This document shows positions 6,197-12,177 of a stretch of 13,639 bases of DNA, one piece after another. Positions within the stretch are counted from its first letter, which is position 1. Every line of letters starts with the position of its first letter. The stretch covers positions 1 to 13,639 of the forward strand of contig CALHVK010000071.1 in the NCBI GenBank assembly GCA_938039195.1, in the 5' to 3' direction. This DNA is from an uncultured Carnobacteriaceae bacterium (lineage in GTDB: Bacteria; Bacillota; Bacilli; Lactobacillales; Aerococcaceae). Under the pieces are notes generated by a model. That model made no database searches and was not told the DNA's origin. It saw nothing but the letters and a program-made list of their open reading frames with translations. A program made the position numbers and the translations under genes.

Positions 6197-6270
6197 AAGA
6201 GGACGTAGGAATTGATTCCGTACGTCCTCTTTGAGGCTTTAAAGGTGCAAGACCAAGGCTTGCACCGGTG
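6197..6270 (+). ncRNA. Conserved two-hairpin core, copy A (putative structured RNA)
   Basis: Hairpin 1: AAGAGGACGTA (6197-6207) pairs with 6221-6231, then GGAAT (6208-6212) pairs with ATTCC (6215-6219), with a single bulged G at 6220. A linker TTTGAGGCTTTAAA follows (overlapping the end of hairpin 1). Hairpin 2: GGTGCAAG (6244-6251) pairs with CTTGCACC (6259-6266) around ACCAAGG, then GGTG. The same layout occurs at 11997-12074 with different stem bases that still pair. No promoter or known RNA family was identified; the element could act as DNA instead. Confidence 0.5.
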
Positions 6271-6452
6271 CCCCACTATAACTCTTTCAATAATAAAACT
6301 GATTCTGAACTTGTTTATCCAACAATGCACTCATTCTCCTAAAATCCAAAGAAACGAAGCGAAGCTTCGCTTTTTTCAAGCACACACTCATTCACAATGG
6401 TTCAACGAATTTTATCCTTTTATTCCATCCACTTTTTATTTTTTTGCACACA

Positions 6453-6478
6453 AAAAGCCGAGAGGATTCTCGGCTTTT
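6453..6478 (-). terminator. Terminator of mscL
   Basis: An 11-bp stem pairs AAAAGCCGAGA (6453-6463) with TCTCGGCTTTT (6468-6478) around a 4-nt loop, nine nt beyond the mscL stop. The T-run works on the minus strand. The region is also part of the right arm of foldback A. Confidence 0.9.
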
Positions 6479-6486
6479 CAAGGCGA

Positions 6487-6867
6487 TTATTTGTTTGCTA
6501 ATAAGTCGCGGATTTCTTTTAAGTAATCTTCTGCAGTTGGTGCAGCTGGAGCAGCTTCTTCAACTTGATTTTTCTTAGCTAATTCAGCAGCTTTGTTCAT
6601 ACCTTTAATGATTAAGAACAATACAGCGCCAACGATTACAAAGTTGATGATAGCAGCGATGAAAGCACCGATACCGATTTGAGCAGAACCTAATTTAAAT
6701 GAAACTGCTGCGATATCTCCTGTGTTTGCTACCATAGCGATGATTGGTGAAATAATATCTTTAACTAATGAATCAACGATTGCTTTGAAAGCTCCACCGA
6801 TGATAACCGCTACTGCTAATTCAACGATATTCCCGCGCATTAAAAACTCTTTAAACTCTTTTAACAT
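6487..6867 (-). CDS. mscL: Large-conductance mechanosensitive channel MscL
   Basis: A 126-aa protein of normal family length. MscL is a homopentameric plasma-membrane channel that opens on membrane tension to release solutes during hypo-osmotic shock. Visible features: N-terminal amphipathic helix (MLKEFKEFLMRGN, 1-13), TM1 with the pore-lining VELAVAVIIGGAFKAIVDSLV (15-35), the conserved DIISPIIA (37-44), a periplasmic loop, TM2 (GAFIAAIINFVIVGAVLFLIIKGMNK) and a cytoplasmic helix (EDYLKEIRDLL) after an Ala/Pro/Glu-rich linker. RBS AAAGGAGG lies just upstream. Monocistronic with its own terminator. Confidence 0.97.
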   Translation of the reverse strand: MLKEFKEFLMRGNIVELAVAVIIGGAFKAIVDSLVKDIISPIIAMVANTGDIAAVSFKLGSAQIGIGAFIAAIINFVIVGAVLFLIIKGMNKAAELAKKNQVEEAAPAAPTAEDYLKEIRDLLANK

Positions 6868-6913
6868 AAATATTTTCCTCCTTTGTTTTTTAGGTTAAAT
6901 AATTACCTCCAAT

Positions 6914-6942
6914 AGAATACTAAAATTAAAAGTAAAACTCAA
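6914..6942 (-). promoter_or_regulatory. Candidate mscL promoter
   Basis: On the minus strand TTGAGT (6937-6942), a 17-nt spacer and TATTCT (6914-6919), each matching consensus at four of six positions. It lies about 45 nt upstream of the mscL start. No hairpin terminator is seen between the upstream FAD gene (stop at 6961) and mscL, so read-through is also possible. Confidence 0.4.
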
Positions 6943-6960
6943 CTAAAAACATTCAGAAAT

Positions 6961-8082
6961 TTACACTTTTCGGACATAATTTTGCGGAGTGTATTTTTCT
7001 ACTGAAAATCCGACTTCTTCCCCTGCTGCCATGCGAGCCAAACATTCACCAATCCAGACACCACTTGTAAGACCTGAAGAGCCCAAACCGCTTGCCACAA
7101 AGGCATTTGTCGTATTTGGCACTTCACCAAAGAACGGTAAAAAATCGGAAGTATACGCACGCGTTCCGACGCGCACCCCACTGCGTTTGGCATTTTTTAG
7201 ACTTGGAAGACTCGCGCACGCTTCTTCGTACATGCCGTTTAAGAGCTCTTCATCTGGAACCAAATTGAAACCTTGCGTATTTTCATGAGTCGCTCCGACT
7301 AGAATCTTGCCGTCTGGGAATGGAAGAATATCAATCTCACCGTGCAACATGCACACTGGCCATTTCGACGTATCTTCGCTCGTCTCCAAGGTGAGTTCAA
7401 TCAACTGACCCTTTTGCGGACGCACATCCACGTAGTAGCCCAGCGGTTCGAGCAGTTCTTTCACCCACGCGCCACTCGAAAGGACCACTTCATCGAAGGC
7501 TCGCACTTCTTCGCCTAGACGCACACGAACTTCTTCTCCACTTGCTTCCAGCGTTACTTTTTCACGAATCACACGAGCTCCGTTCTTTTCGGCCTGTTCT
7601 AGTAGAAGCGTTACAAGCAACTCACCGTCCACGCGTCCACCGCCGCTACAATAGAGGGCTCCGTCTGGATTCGACCAGCCTGGAATCACACGTGCCACGT
7701 CTTCTGGTGTTAGCGCACAAACCTCGCCAATCATCGGCGCATCCACGCGTCTCTCCACGGCCATCTCCTCGACTTTCGCCAATTGTTTTTCAGTATGCTT
7801 GAAAATATACGCCCCGACTTGCTCATACGGCAACTCACTAACGCCATCTGCGCGCAGCTGATCCATCAACTGCGGATAATACGCCGCCCCATGGGATACG
7901 AGTTGGTACCAGTCTTTATTACGACGTTGCGATAACCATGGGCAAATAATCCCGGCAGCCGCCTTCGTTGCTTGGCCCACGCCCGCGTCAAATACCGTCA
8001 CATCGATTCCTTTTTTGCTAAGCTGATACGCCGCAGTCGCCCCGACAATTCCAGCCCCTACGATTGCTACTTTCTTCGTCAT
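6961..8082 (-). CDS. FAD-dependent oxidoreductase, DAO family (amino-acid oxidase-like)
   Basis: A 373-aa flavoenzyme of the D-amino-acid oxidase/dehydrogenase, glycine and sarcosine oxidase superfamily. The Rossmann FAD motif VAIVGAGIVGATAAYQL is at residues 5-21, with an acidic D at the end of beta-2 (VTVFDAG). AAAGIICPWLSQ follows, then the RVDGELL region and the C-terminal flavin motif GLGSSGLTSGVWIGECLARMAAG. The substrate cannot be read from sequence. A GTG at 8091 extends the frame by three codons but overlaps the RBS. The ATG at 8082 has AGGAG (8091-8095) eight nt upstream, so it is preferred. The amidase stop codon overlaps this RBS, implying translational coupling. Confidence 0.9.
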   Translation of the reverse strand: MTKKVAIVGAGIVGATAAYQLSKKGIDVTVFDAGVGQATKAAAGIICPWLSQRRNKDWYQLVSHGAAYYPQLMDQLRADGVSELPYEQVGAYIFKHTEKQLAKVEEMAVERRVDAPMIGEVCALTPEDVARVIPGWSNPDGALYCSGGGRVDGELLVTLLLEQAEKNGARVIREKVTLEASGEEVRVRLGEEVRAFDEVVLSSGAWVKELLEPLGYYVDVRPQKGQLIELTLETSEDTSKWPVCMLHGEIDILPFPDGKILVGATHENTQGFNLVPDEELLNGMYEEACASLPSLKNAKRSGVRVGTRAYTSDFLPFFGEVPNTTNAFVASGLGSSGLTSGVWIGECLARMAAGEEVGFSVEKYTPQNYVRKV

Positions 8083-8093
8083 CTTCTTCACTC

Positions 8094-9542
8094 CTAGCTG
8101 AAGTCTCTTGTTTCAAATTGCCCTTCGCGTTCAAACCATTCCGCCACCGTTAACAGCAACGCCTCTTGCCCGCGCGCCGCCATCAACTGTACGCCGATTG
8201 GAAGTCCCTTTTCGGTTAAATACACTGGCAAACTAATCGCTGGTGCTCCCGTAATATTGGATAATTGCGTAAATGGTGTGAGCGCAAGCGTTCGGTCAAA
8301 CATGCGCCAAATCACGCTTTGCTGTTCTGGTACACTCAGTTCGTCCATATGCTCTAACGCGCGTCGCACCGCTTCTTCCATTGGGAATTGCGTATGGAGC
8401 GGAGCCACATCGCTCACACTCGGCGTTAGAATCAAGTCGTACTGCTCATGCACCTTTTCCATCGCATGCGCATACGTGTCCCATTTCGACAGAGCCGCGC
8501 TATAATCTTTAGCTAAAATCCGTTCCCCAGACTGGTAAATCCCCCATGTCATGAGTTCCATATCGTCCTTCGTGAACTTACGGCCAAAGCTTGCCTCCAT
8601 GCCTTGGAACATCGCCGCCGTCTCCACACTATTCATCACGTAGTAGTTCTTCATCACTTCTACGCCATCGACTGGCCAGCCAATCGGTTCGACTACACAG
8701 CCAATCCCTTCTAGGAAATTCACGGCCTTACGAAGCGCCTCCTTAGCTTCCGGAGCGACCACACTCTCGATTGGAGACTTCTCAATCACACCCACTCGAA
8801 GCGGACGGTTTGGAAGAGCGTCCCAGTCTTTGATGAGCGGTGTTAAAAATGGACTGTCTTTTTGCTCGACTTGCATCCATTTCAACAACTCGCGGGTATC
8901 ACGGACCGTCTTCGTCATCGCAAAATTCACCGCAGCACCTTGCCAGCCACGATAGCTGCCAGGCCCAACAGGAATGCGCCCACGACTCGGCTTCAACCCG
9001 ATTAAGCCCGTAAAGCTCGCTGGAATCCGAATCGAACCACCTCCGTCACTGGCCCCCGCAATCGGAACGATACCACCAGCCACCGCAGCAGATGCACCAC
9101 CGCTAGAACCACCAGCGTTACGATTCAAGTCATATGGATTATTCGCAGGGCCCCATAACTGCGGTTCCGTCATATTCTTAAAACCGAATTCAGGCGTATT
9201 CGTACGTCCAACAACGATAAAACCCGCTGCTTCCAGACGCTTCACGAAGTTATCCGTACGACTAACAGGAATTCCCTTCAAGAGCTTACTTCCTGCACTC
9301 GATGGTTCCCCTGCTTGATTTTGCCCGAGGTCCTTCAAGAGAAGTGGCACCCCGCCAAATGGCAAGCCTTCAAACGAACGCTTCTCAGCCTCTTCTAGCG
9401 CACGTTCCGCCTGCAAGTGCACGACTGCGTTTAAGCTTGGGTTTCGTTGTTCAATTTTATCTAATGTCTCTTGGACTAATTCCTTTGGAGATACCGCACC
9501 ACTTGCAACGGCCTCTCTCATCTCGATGGCGTCTTTCCACAT
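8094..9542 (-). CDS. Amidase signature family enzyme
   Basis: A 482-aa amidase with the Ser-cisSer-Lys triad: Lys70 in VPLLLKD, Ser146/147 in the GGSSGG loop (144-149) and nucleophile Ser170 in DGGGSIRIPA (166-175), followed by GLIGLKPSRGRIP. The family hydrolyses amides, including small carboxamides, peptide amides and nylon-type oligomers; the substrate here is unknown. It resembles aliphatic amidases rather than GatA, since no gatC or gatB is nearby. The frame is open to 9605, but the promoter at 9570-9598 puts the transcript start close to the ATG at 9557. The ATG at 9542 is therefore more likely, though its RBS (AAGGG) is modest. It forms an 11-nt-spaced operon with the FAD oxidoreductase, suggesting that an amide is cleaved and the released amino compound is then oxidised (inference). 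Confidence 0.92.
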   Translation of the reverse strand: MWKDAIEMREAVASGAVSPKELVQETLDKIEQRNPSLNAVVHLQAERALEEAEKRSFEGLPFGGVPLLLKDLGQNQAGEPSSAGSKLLKGIPVSRTDNFVKRLEAAGFIVVGRTNTPEFGFKNMTEPQLWGPANNPYDLNRNAGGSSGGASAAVAGGIVPIAGASDGGGSIRIPASFTGLIGLKPSRGRIPVGPGSYRGWQGAAVNFAMTKTVRDTRELLKWMQVEQKDSPFLTPLIKDWDALPNRPLRVGVIEKSPIESVVAPEAKEALRKAVNFLEGIGCVVEPIGWPVDGVEVMKNYYVMNSVETAAMFQGMEASFGRKFTKDDMELMTWGIYQSGERILAKDYSAALSKWDTYAHAMEKVHEQYDLILTPSVSDVAPLHTQFPMEEAVRRALEHMDELSVPEQQSVIWRMFDRTLALTPFTQLSNITGAPAISLPVYLTEKGLPIGVQLMAARGQEALLLTVAEWFEREGQFETRDFS

Positions 9543-9569
9543 AATTTCACGTCCCTTCATGTCTTCCTT

Positions 9570-9598
9570 ATTGTACAGTGAAACGGAAAGTCGGTAAA
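9570..9598 (-). promoter_or_regulatory. Predicted promoter of the amidase/oxidoreductase operon
   Basis: TTTACC (9593-9598), a 17-nt spacer and TACAAT (9570-9575) on the minus strand. The expected transcript start is close to 9562. That makes starts upstream of 9557 unusable. Confidence 0.55.
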
Positions 9599-9605
9599 GG
9601 CTCAC

Positions 9606-9907
9606 GCAGTAGAATCCGCCTAAGTCTGACCATAAACGCTAGAATTTTTTGGAAATAAAATGCTGGAAAATGACCTTTGTTACCGTTTACCTCAGTCGTT
9701 TTCGCCTTTATTTTGGAAATTGAAGAAAATATGAAGAAACTATTGAGAAATATATAAAAATTGGTAGTAAAAATTGATAGTTGTGATATAATAATAAATA
9801 TAGAATTTATCGAGAACAGTAACTAGACGGCTTTTTGCAAGGGTTGCTCTATTTTTTTGGAGGTTTTAGTTAAAGTTCTCACAATATAATATTTAGGAGG
9901 AAAAATA
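9606..9907 (+). promoter_or_regulatory. Intergenic region and leader of the adhesin gene
   Basis: No gene. An extended -10 promoter, TG-A-TATAAT (9784-9792), is visible; the only -35-like sequence (TTGGTA, 9761-9766) is 20 nt away. It would give a leader of about 108 nt. The leader holds a small GCAA-GGG-TTGC hairpin followed by TCTATTTTTTT (about 9837-9858), which could attenuate weakly, then a GGAGG not followed by a start codon, and finally AGGAGG (9895-9900) before the adhesin ATG. Confidence 0.5.
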
Positions 9908-11536
9908 ATGAAAGATTTCATCAAAGGAAGACTTTCGAAGCTATTATTCGTATTGTTCATCCCAATGGTGTTATTCATACTTGCCCCTCAAAAAGTGGTG
10001 AACGCGGCAGACGTTAGTAATAACATCAGTTCATTGACGGTCTCTTCAAGCGAAATTACAGACGGCGGACAAACAACCGTTAAATTCACGTTTGACGAAC
10101 ACGCTCAAAAAATCAAAGCTGGAGACACTCTTGAAGTGACTTGGCCAAATTCAGGCACTCTTCACGGGACTGGGTTTAAGAAGACCATCAAATTGACGAT
10201 CGACGGTAAATACGTTGGGGACATGGTCATCACAGACGGTTCTGCAAAAGTAACGTTCAACGACGGCATCACTGGACTTGAGAACGTTCGCGGTTGGGGT
10301 GAATTCGAAATCGAAGGTCACAACAACACAGCAACGGATAAAGAACACGTTGGTAAATTCACCATCGTGAGTGGAGACAAAACTGTCGACCTGAACGTCA
10401 AGAAATTGGCGACTGGCGTAAACAGCGCACCTTTCTACTTAAAAGCTGGGGACATGCACGCTGACGACCCAGAACACATTCTTTGGGCATTAACGATTAA
10501 CGCGATGAACTTAGAAGTAGACGGCGACGTTCGTGTCGAAGACGAAGTGCAAGGCGGTCACAAATTAGTGACAGACAGCTTTAAAATTACAACAACAGGA
10601 GCCAAACCTGGCTACTATTCAGGCGCTACAGCAATTGAAGATTTCAAAACAGCGTTCCCTGGATCAACCTTTACAGTGGATGCTTCAGGAAAAATCACTG
10701 TGACGATTCCTAAAGACTTGATCAACAAGACTGGCGTTCTTATTTTCTATCGTACAAAAGTAGAAAATGACGCTCAAAAAGACTTCAAGAACAACACAAA
10801 AGTTTGGTACCAAGTAAAAGGTGAAACTGCGGTTGTGGCGAAAGAAGTAAACGCATCTGTTGCAAACATCAATGCAAACGGTGGCGTTGACGGAGACCAA
10901 TCAACTCCATCACTTCCAACAACGACAACAGTAGCAACAACGACTACAACTACAACAACGGAAGCTCCTACGACTACTACTACTACAACAGAGTCTACGA
11001 CTGCTTCTACCACAACAACAGAATCAACAACAGAGTCGACTACGGCTTCTACTACAACGACTGAGTCAACGACTGCTTCTACAACAGCATCTACGACGAC
11101 TACTGAGTCTACGACTGCTTCTACAACTGCATCTACGACGACTACTGAGTCTACAACTGCTTCTACAACAGCATCTACGACGACTACTGAGTCAACAACT
11201 GCTTCTACAACTGCAGGAACAACGACTACTGAGTCGACAACTGCTTCTACAACTGCAGGAACAACAACTACTGAGCCTACAACCGTTTCAACAACTGCCG
11301 CTACAACAACATCTGAAGGCTCTTCTACTACAGAAGGTTCAACAACAGGCGTAACGACAGGCGAAACAACTGGCACAACAACAGTAACACCTGCACCAGA
11401 AACAACAACAACGACTGTTACACCAGACCTACCAAACACTGGTACAACAAGTAACACAGCCGTAATTCTAGCAGGAATCATCGTAACAATCTCTGCGATG
11501 TTCGTTCTCGTTTCTAAAAAAGCAGAACAAAACTAA
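9908..11536 (+). CDS. LPXTG-anchored surface adhesin (MSCRAMM-like) with Thr/Ser-rich stalk
   Basis: A 542-aa cell-wall protein. Signal peptide at residues 1-34 (basic start, hydrophobic 11-27, cleavage near VNAA). Residues about 35-170 resemble the first Ig-like domain of SdrG/collagen-adhesin proteins (KAGDTLEVTWP, VTFNDGITGLENVRGWGEFEIEG). About 175-325 resemble the collagen-binding-type second domain (ILWALTINAMN, VRVEDEV, then a TVTIPKDL strand). The two would form a ligand-binding dock-lock-latch pair; the ligand is unknown. A Thr/Ser/Glu stalk (about 335-500) is built of 14-residue repeats TTTTESTTASTTAS. Sortase motif LPNTG (508-512), a hydrophobic anchor and the basic tail KKAEQN follow. 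No CnaB stalk domains are present. AGGAGG (9895-9900) sets the start. Single gene with a strong terminator. Confidence 0.93.
   Translation: MKDFIKGRLSKLLFVLFIPMVLFILAPQKVVNAADVSNNISSLTVSSSEITDGGQTTVKFTFDEHAQKIKAGDTLEVTWPNSGTLHGTGFKKTIKLTIDGKYVGDMVITDGSAKVTFNDGITGLENVRGWGEFEIEGHNNTATDKEHVGKFTIVSGDKTVDLNVKKLATGVNSAPFYLKAGDMHADDPEHILWALTINAMNLEVDGDVRVEDEVQGGHKLVTDSFKITTTGAKPGYYSGATAIEDFKTAFPGSTFTVDASGKITVTIPKDLINKTGVLIFYRTKVENDAQKDFKNNTKVWYQVKGETAVVAKEVNASVANINANGGVDGDQSTPSLPTTTTVATTTTTTTTEAPTTTTTTTESTTASTTTTESTTESTTASTTTTESTTASTTASTTTTESTTASTTASTTTTESTTASTTASTTTTESTTASTTAGTTTTESTTASTTAGTTTTEPTTVSTTAATTTSEGSSTTEGSTTGVTTGETTGTTTVTPAPETTTTTVTPDLPNTGTTSNTAVILAGIIVTISAMFVLVSKKAEQN
11063..11314 (+). 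repeat. 42-bp tandem repeats coding the adhesin stalk
   Basis: The GAG codon recurs at 11063, 11105, 11147, 11189, 11231 and 11273, so the period is exactly 42 bp (14 codons). Units are highly similar at the DNA level, with synonymous changes; the later ones change AS to AG and ESTT to EPTT. In-frame copy-number change would alter stalk length without breaking the gene. Confidence 0.9.
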
Positions 11537-11548
11537 TTAGACTTTACT

Positions 11549-11582
11549 AAAAAAGCAAGCAGCTAACTGCTTGCTTTTTTTT
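11549..11582 (+). terminator. Terminator of the adhesin gene
   Basis: A 14-bp stem pairs AAAAAAGCAAGCAG (11549-11562) with CTGCTTGCTTTTTT (11567-11580) around CTAA, followed by more T. Confidence 0.95.
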
Positions 11583-11599
11583 GCTTAACCTCTTCTTTC

Positions 11600-11725
11600 T
11601 CCATCCGGGATTCCAAATACAATAAACGTTAACGGCTCGTCTATTCAGTTAATTTTGTTTTCATTGCCATTACACTCCATAAAAAGCACATCTAAAAGAC
11701 GACGAAGAAGCCTGCGGATGCTATT
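11600..11725 (-). pseudogene. Decayed inverted copy of the MATE gene 5' region, distal copy
   Basis: Read on the minus strand, this stretch matches the upstream region and first codons of the MATE gene at 12178. TTATTGTATTTGGAATCCC (11607-11625) matches 12227-12245 at 17 of 19 bases. It begins ATGAAAACAAAATTAACT but then has an in-frame stop. GACGAAGAAGCCTGCGGATG (11701-11720) matches the proximal copy. It is more decayed than the proximal copy and lacks a recognisable -10 box. Confidence 0.7.
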
Positions 11726-11760
11726 TGCCCACTTATTAAAGCTTCTGTCTTACTCCCTTT

Positions 11761-11811
11761 TCGCCTAATACCCCCTCGTTTTTAGGCGATTTGAAAAAAA
11801 GTTAGGCGATT
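11761..11811. repeat. Short hairpin with two alternative right arms
   Basis: TCGCCTAA (11761-11768) can pair with TTAGGCGA at 11782-11789 or with the identical octamer at 11802-11809. The two right arms are part of a direct repeat TTAGGCGATT spaced 20 bp apart. It lies between the two decayed MATE 5' copies. Function unknown. Confidence 0.5.
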
Positions 11812-11845
11812 CTATCCACCTCCAAGCACCTCTCCTCCCTCCACC

Positions 11846-11975
11846 GCGGGATTCCAAATGCAATAACGCTTTATCTGTTAAGTTAACCCTATTTTCATTG
11901 GTATTATACTCGTTTACTGAGAAGCTCAAGAAAAGATGACGAAGAAACCTGTGGATGTTATACAAACCGTAACGT
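11846..11975 (-). pseudogene. Decayed inverted copy of the MATE promoter and 5' end, proximal copy
   Basis: On the minus strand it reproduces, in order, the arm next to the core (GTTATACAAACC, 11958-11969), GTCATCTTTTC (11930-11940), ACGAGTATAAT including the -10 box (11903-11913), an ATG (GAAAATAGG follows), TTAACTTAACAGA (11874-11886) and TTATTGCATTTGGAATCCC (11848-11866). These match 12083-12094, 12116-12126, 12160-12170, 12194-12206 and 12227-12245. Frame is lost soon after the ATG, so it cannot make a MATE protein. With 12076-12245 it forms the arms of foldback B. Confidence 0.85.
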
Positions 11976-11996
11976 GTTTAGCATTACATGCGAATT

Positions 11997-12074
11997 AGTT
12001 GGCGTAGGAATTTATTCCTTACGCCAACTTTGAGGCTGTAAAGGTGAGAGACTCATCGAGGCTCGAACCGGTGC
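11997..12074 (+). ncRNA. Conserved two-hairpin core, copy B (putative structured RNA)
   Basis: Hairpin 1: AGTTGGCGTA (11997-12006) pairs with TACGCCAACT (12020-12029), then GGAAT (12007-12011) with ATTCC (12014-12018), with one bulged T at 12019. Linker TTTGAGGCTGTAAA follows. Hairpin 2: GGT and GAG (12043-12048) pair with CTC (12062-12064) and ACC (12067-12069), then GGTGC. Compared with copy A the lower stem of hairpin 1 differs at several positions on both strands while pairing is kept. Bases in the upper stem and linker are nearly identical. Confidence 0.5.
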
Positions 12075-12141
12075 AACGTTATGGTCTGTATAACGAATAT
12101 CCGCAAGGTTTCGAAGTCATCTTTTCGGACCGTTGGTCCGC

Positions 12142-12170
12142 TTGACCATATGAACTGTTACGAGTATAAT
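12142..12170 (+). promoter_or_regulatory. MATE gene promoter placing the transcript start at the ATG
   Basis: TTGACC (12142-12147), a 17-nt spacer and perfect TATAAT (12165-12170). The A of the start codon (12178) is the eighth base after the -10 box, so the mRNA is expected to begin at or one base before the ATG. Confidence 0.75.
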
Positions 12171-12177
12171 TTCCTTT

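Larger units (their letters stand above)
6004..6499. repeat. Giant imperfect inverted repeat (foldback A) reaching into mscL
   Basis: The left arm (about 6004-6177) and right arm (about 6271-6499) pair over most of their length. The best segments are 6062-6082 with 6393-6413 (21 of 21), GTTTCTTTGGATT (6106-6118) with 6343-6355, GAATCAGTTT (6151-6160) with 6296-6305, ATTGAAAG (6161-6168) with 6284-6291 and TAGTGGG (6171-6177) with 6272-6278. The right arm contains the mscL terminator and stop codon. The left arm has a degenerate inverted version of them (CGAGAGGG...GGCTTTT and CGATTA...TTTGCT on the minus strand). A conserved structured core lies at the tip. Confidence 0.8.

Noticed and set aside
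6197..6270. Core A as a T-box, SAM or other known riboswitch
   Set aside because: It lacks the conserved motifs of those classes that I know, is not in the leader of a gene on its strand, and recurs next to unrelated genes.
6212..6526. Plus-strand ORF of 104 codons starting in core A
   Set aside because: Runs through the core, the right arm and the mscL terminator; no RBS and no protein-like pattern.
9884..9890. TATAAT just upstream of the adhesin RBS as a promoter
   Set aside because: A transcript from it would start inside or after the RBS AGGAGG; the upstream extended -10 at 9784-9792 is more sensible.
11063..11314. Regular 42-bp repeats as a CRISPR array
   Set aside because: They are contiguous, in frame and coding (adhesin stalk); there are no unique spacers and no cas genes.
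10774..11481. Long minus-strand ORF (235 codons, very Val-rich) antisense to the adhesin stalk
   Set aside because: It is produced by ACA/ACT/ACG codons read backwards as valine-type codons; no RBS, no domain.
11765..11965. Minus-strand ORF of 66 codons containing VNLTDKALLHLESR
   Set aside because: The NLTD-like part comes from the inverted copy of the MATE 5' end in a shifted context; no RBS and not a plausible protein. Treated as pseudogene and repeat.
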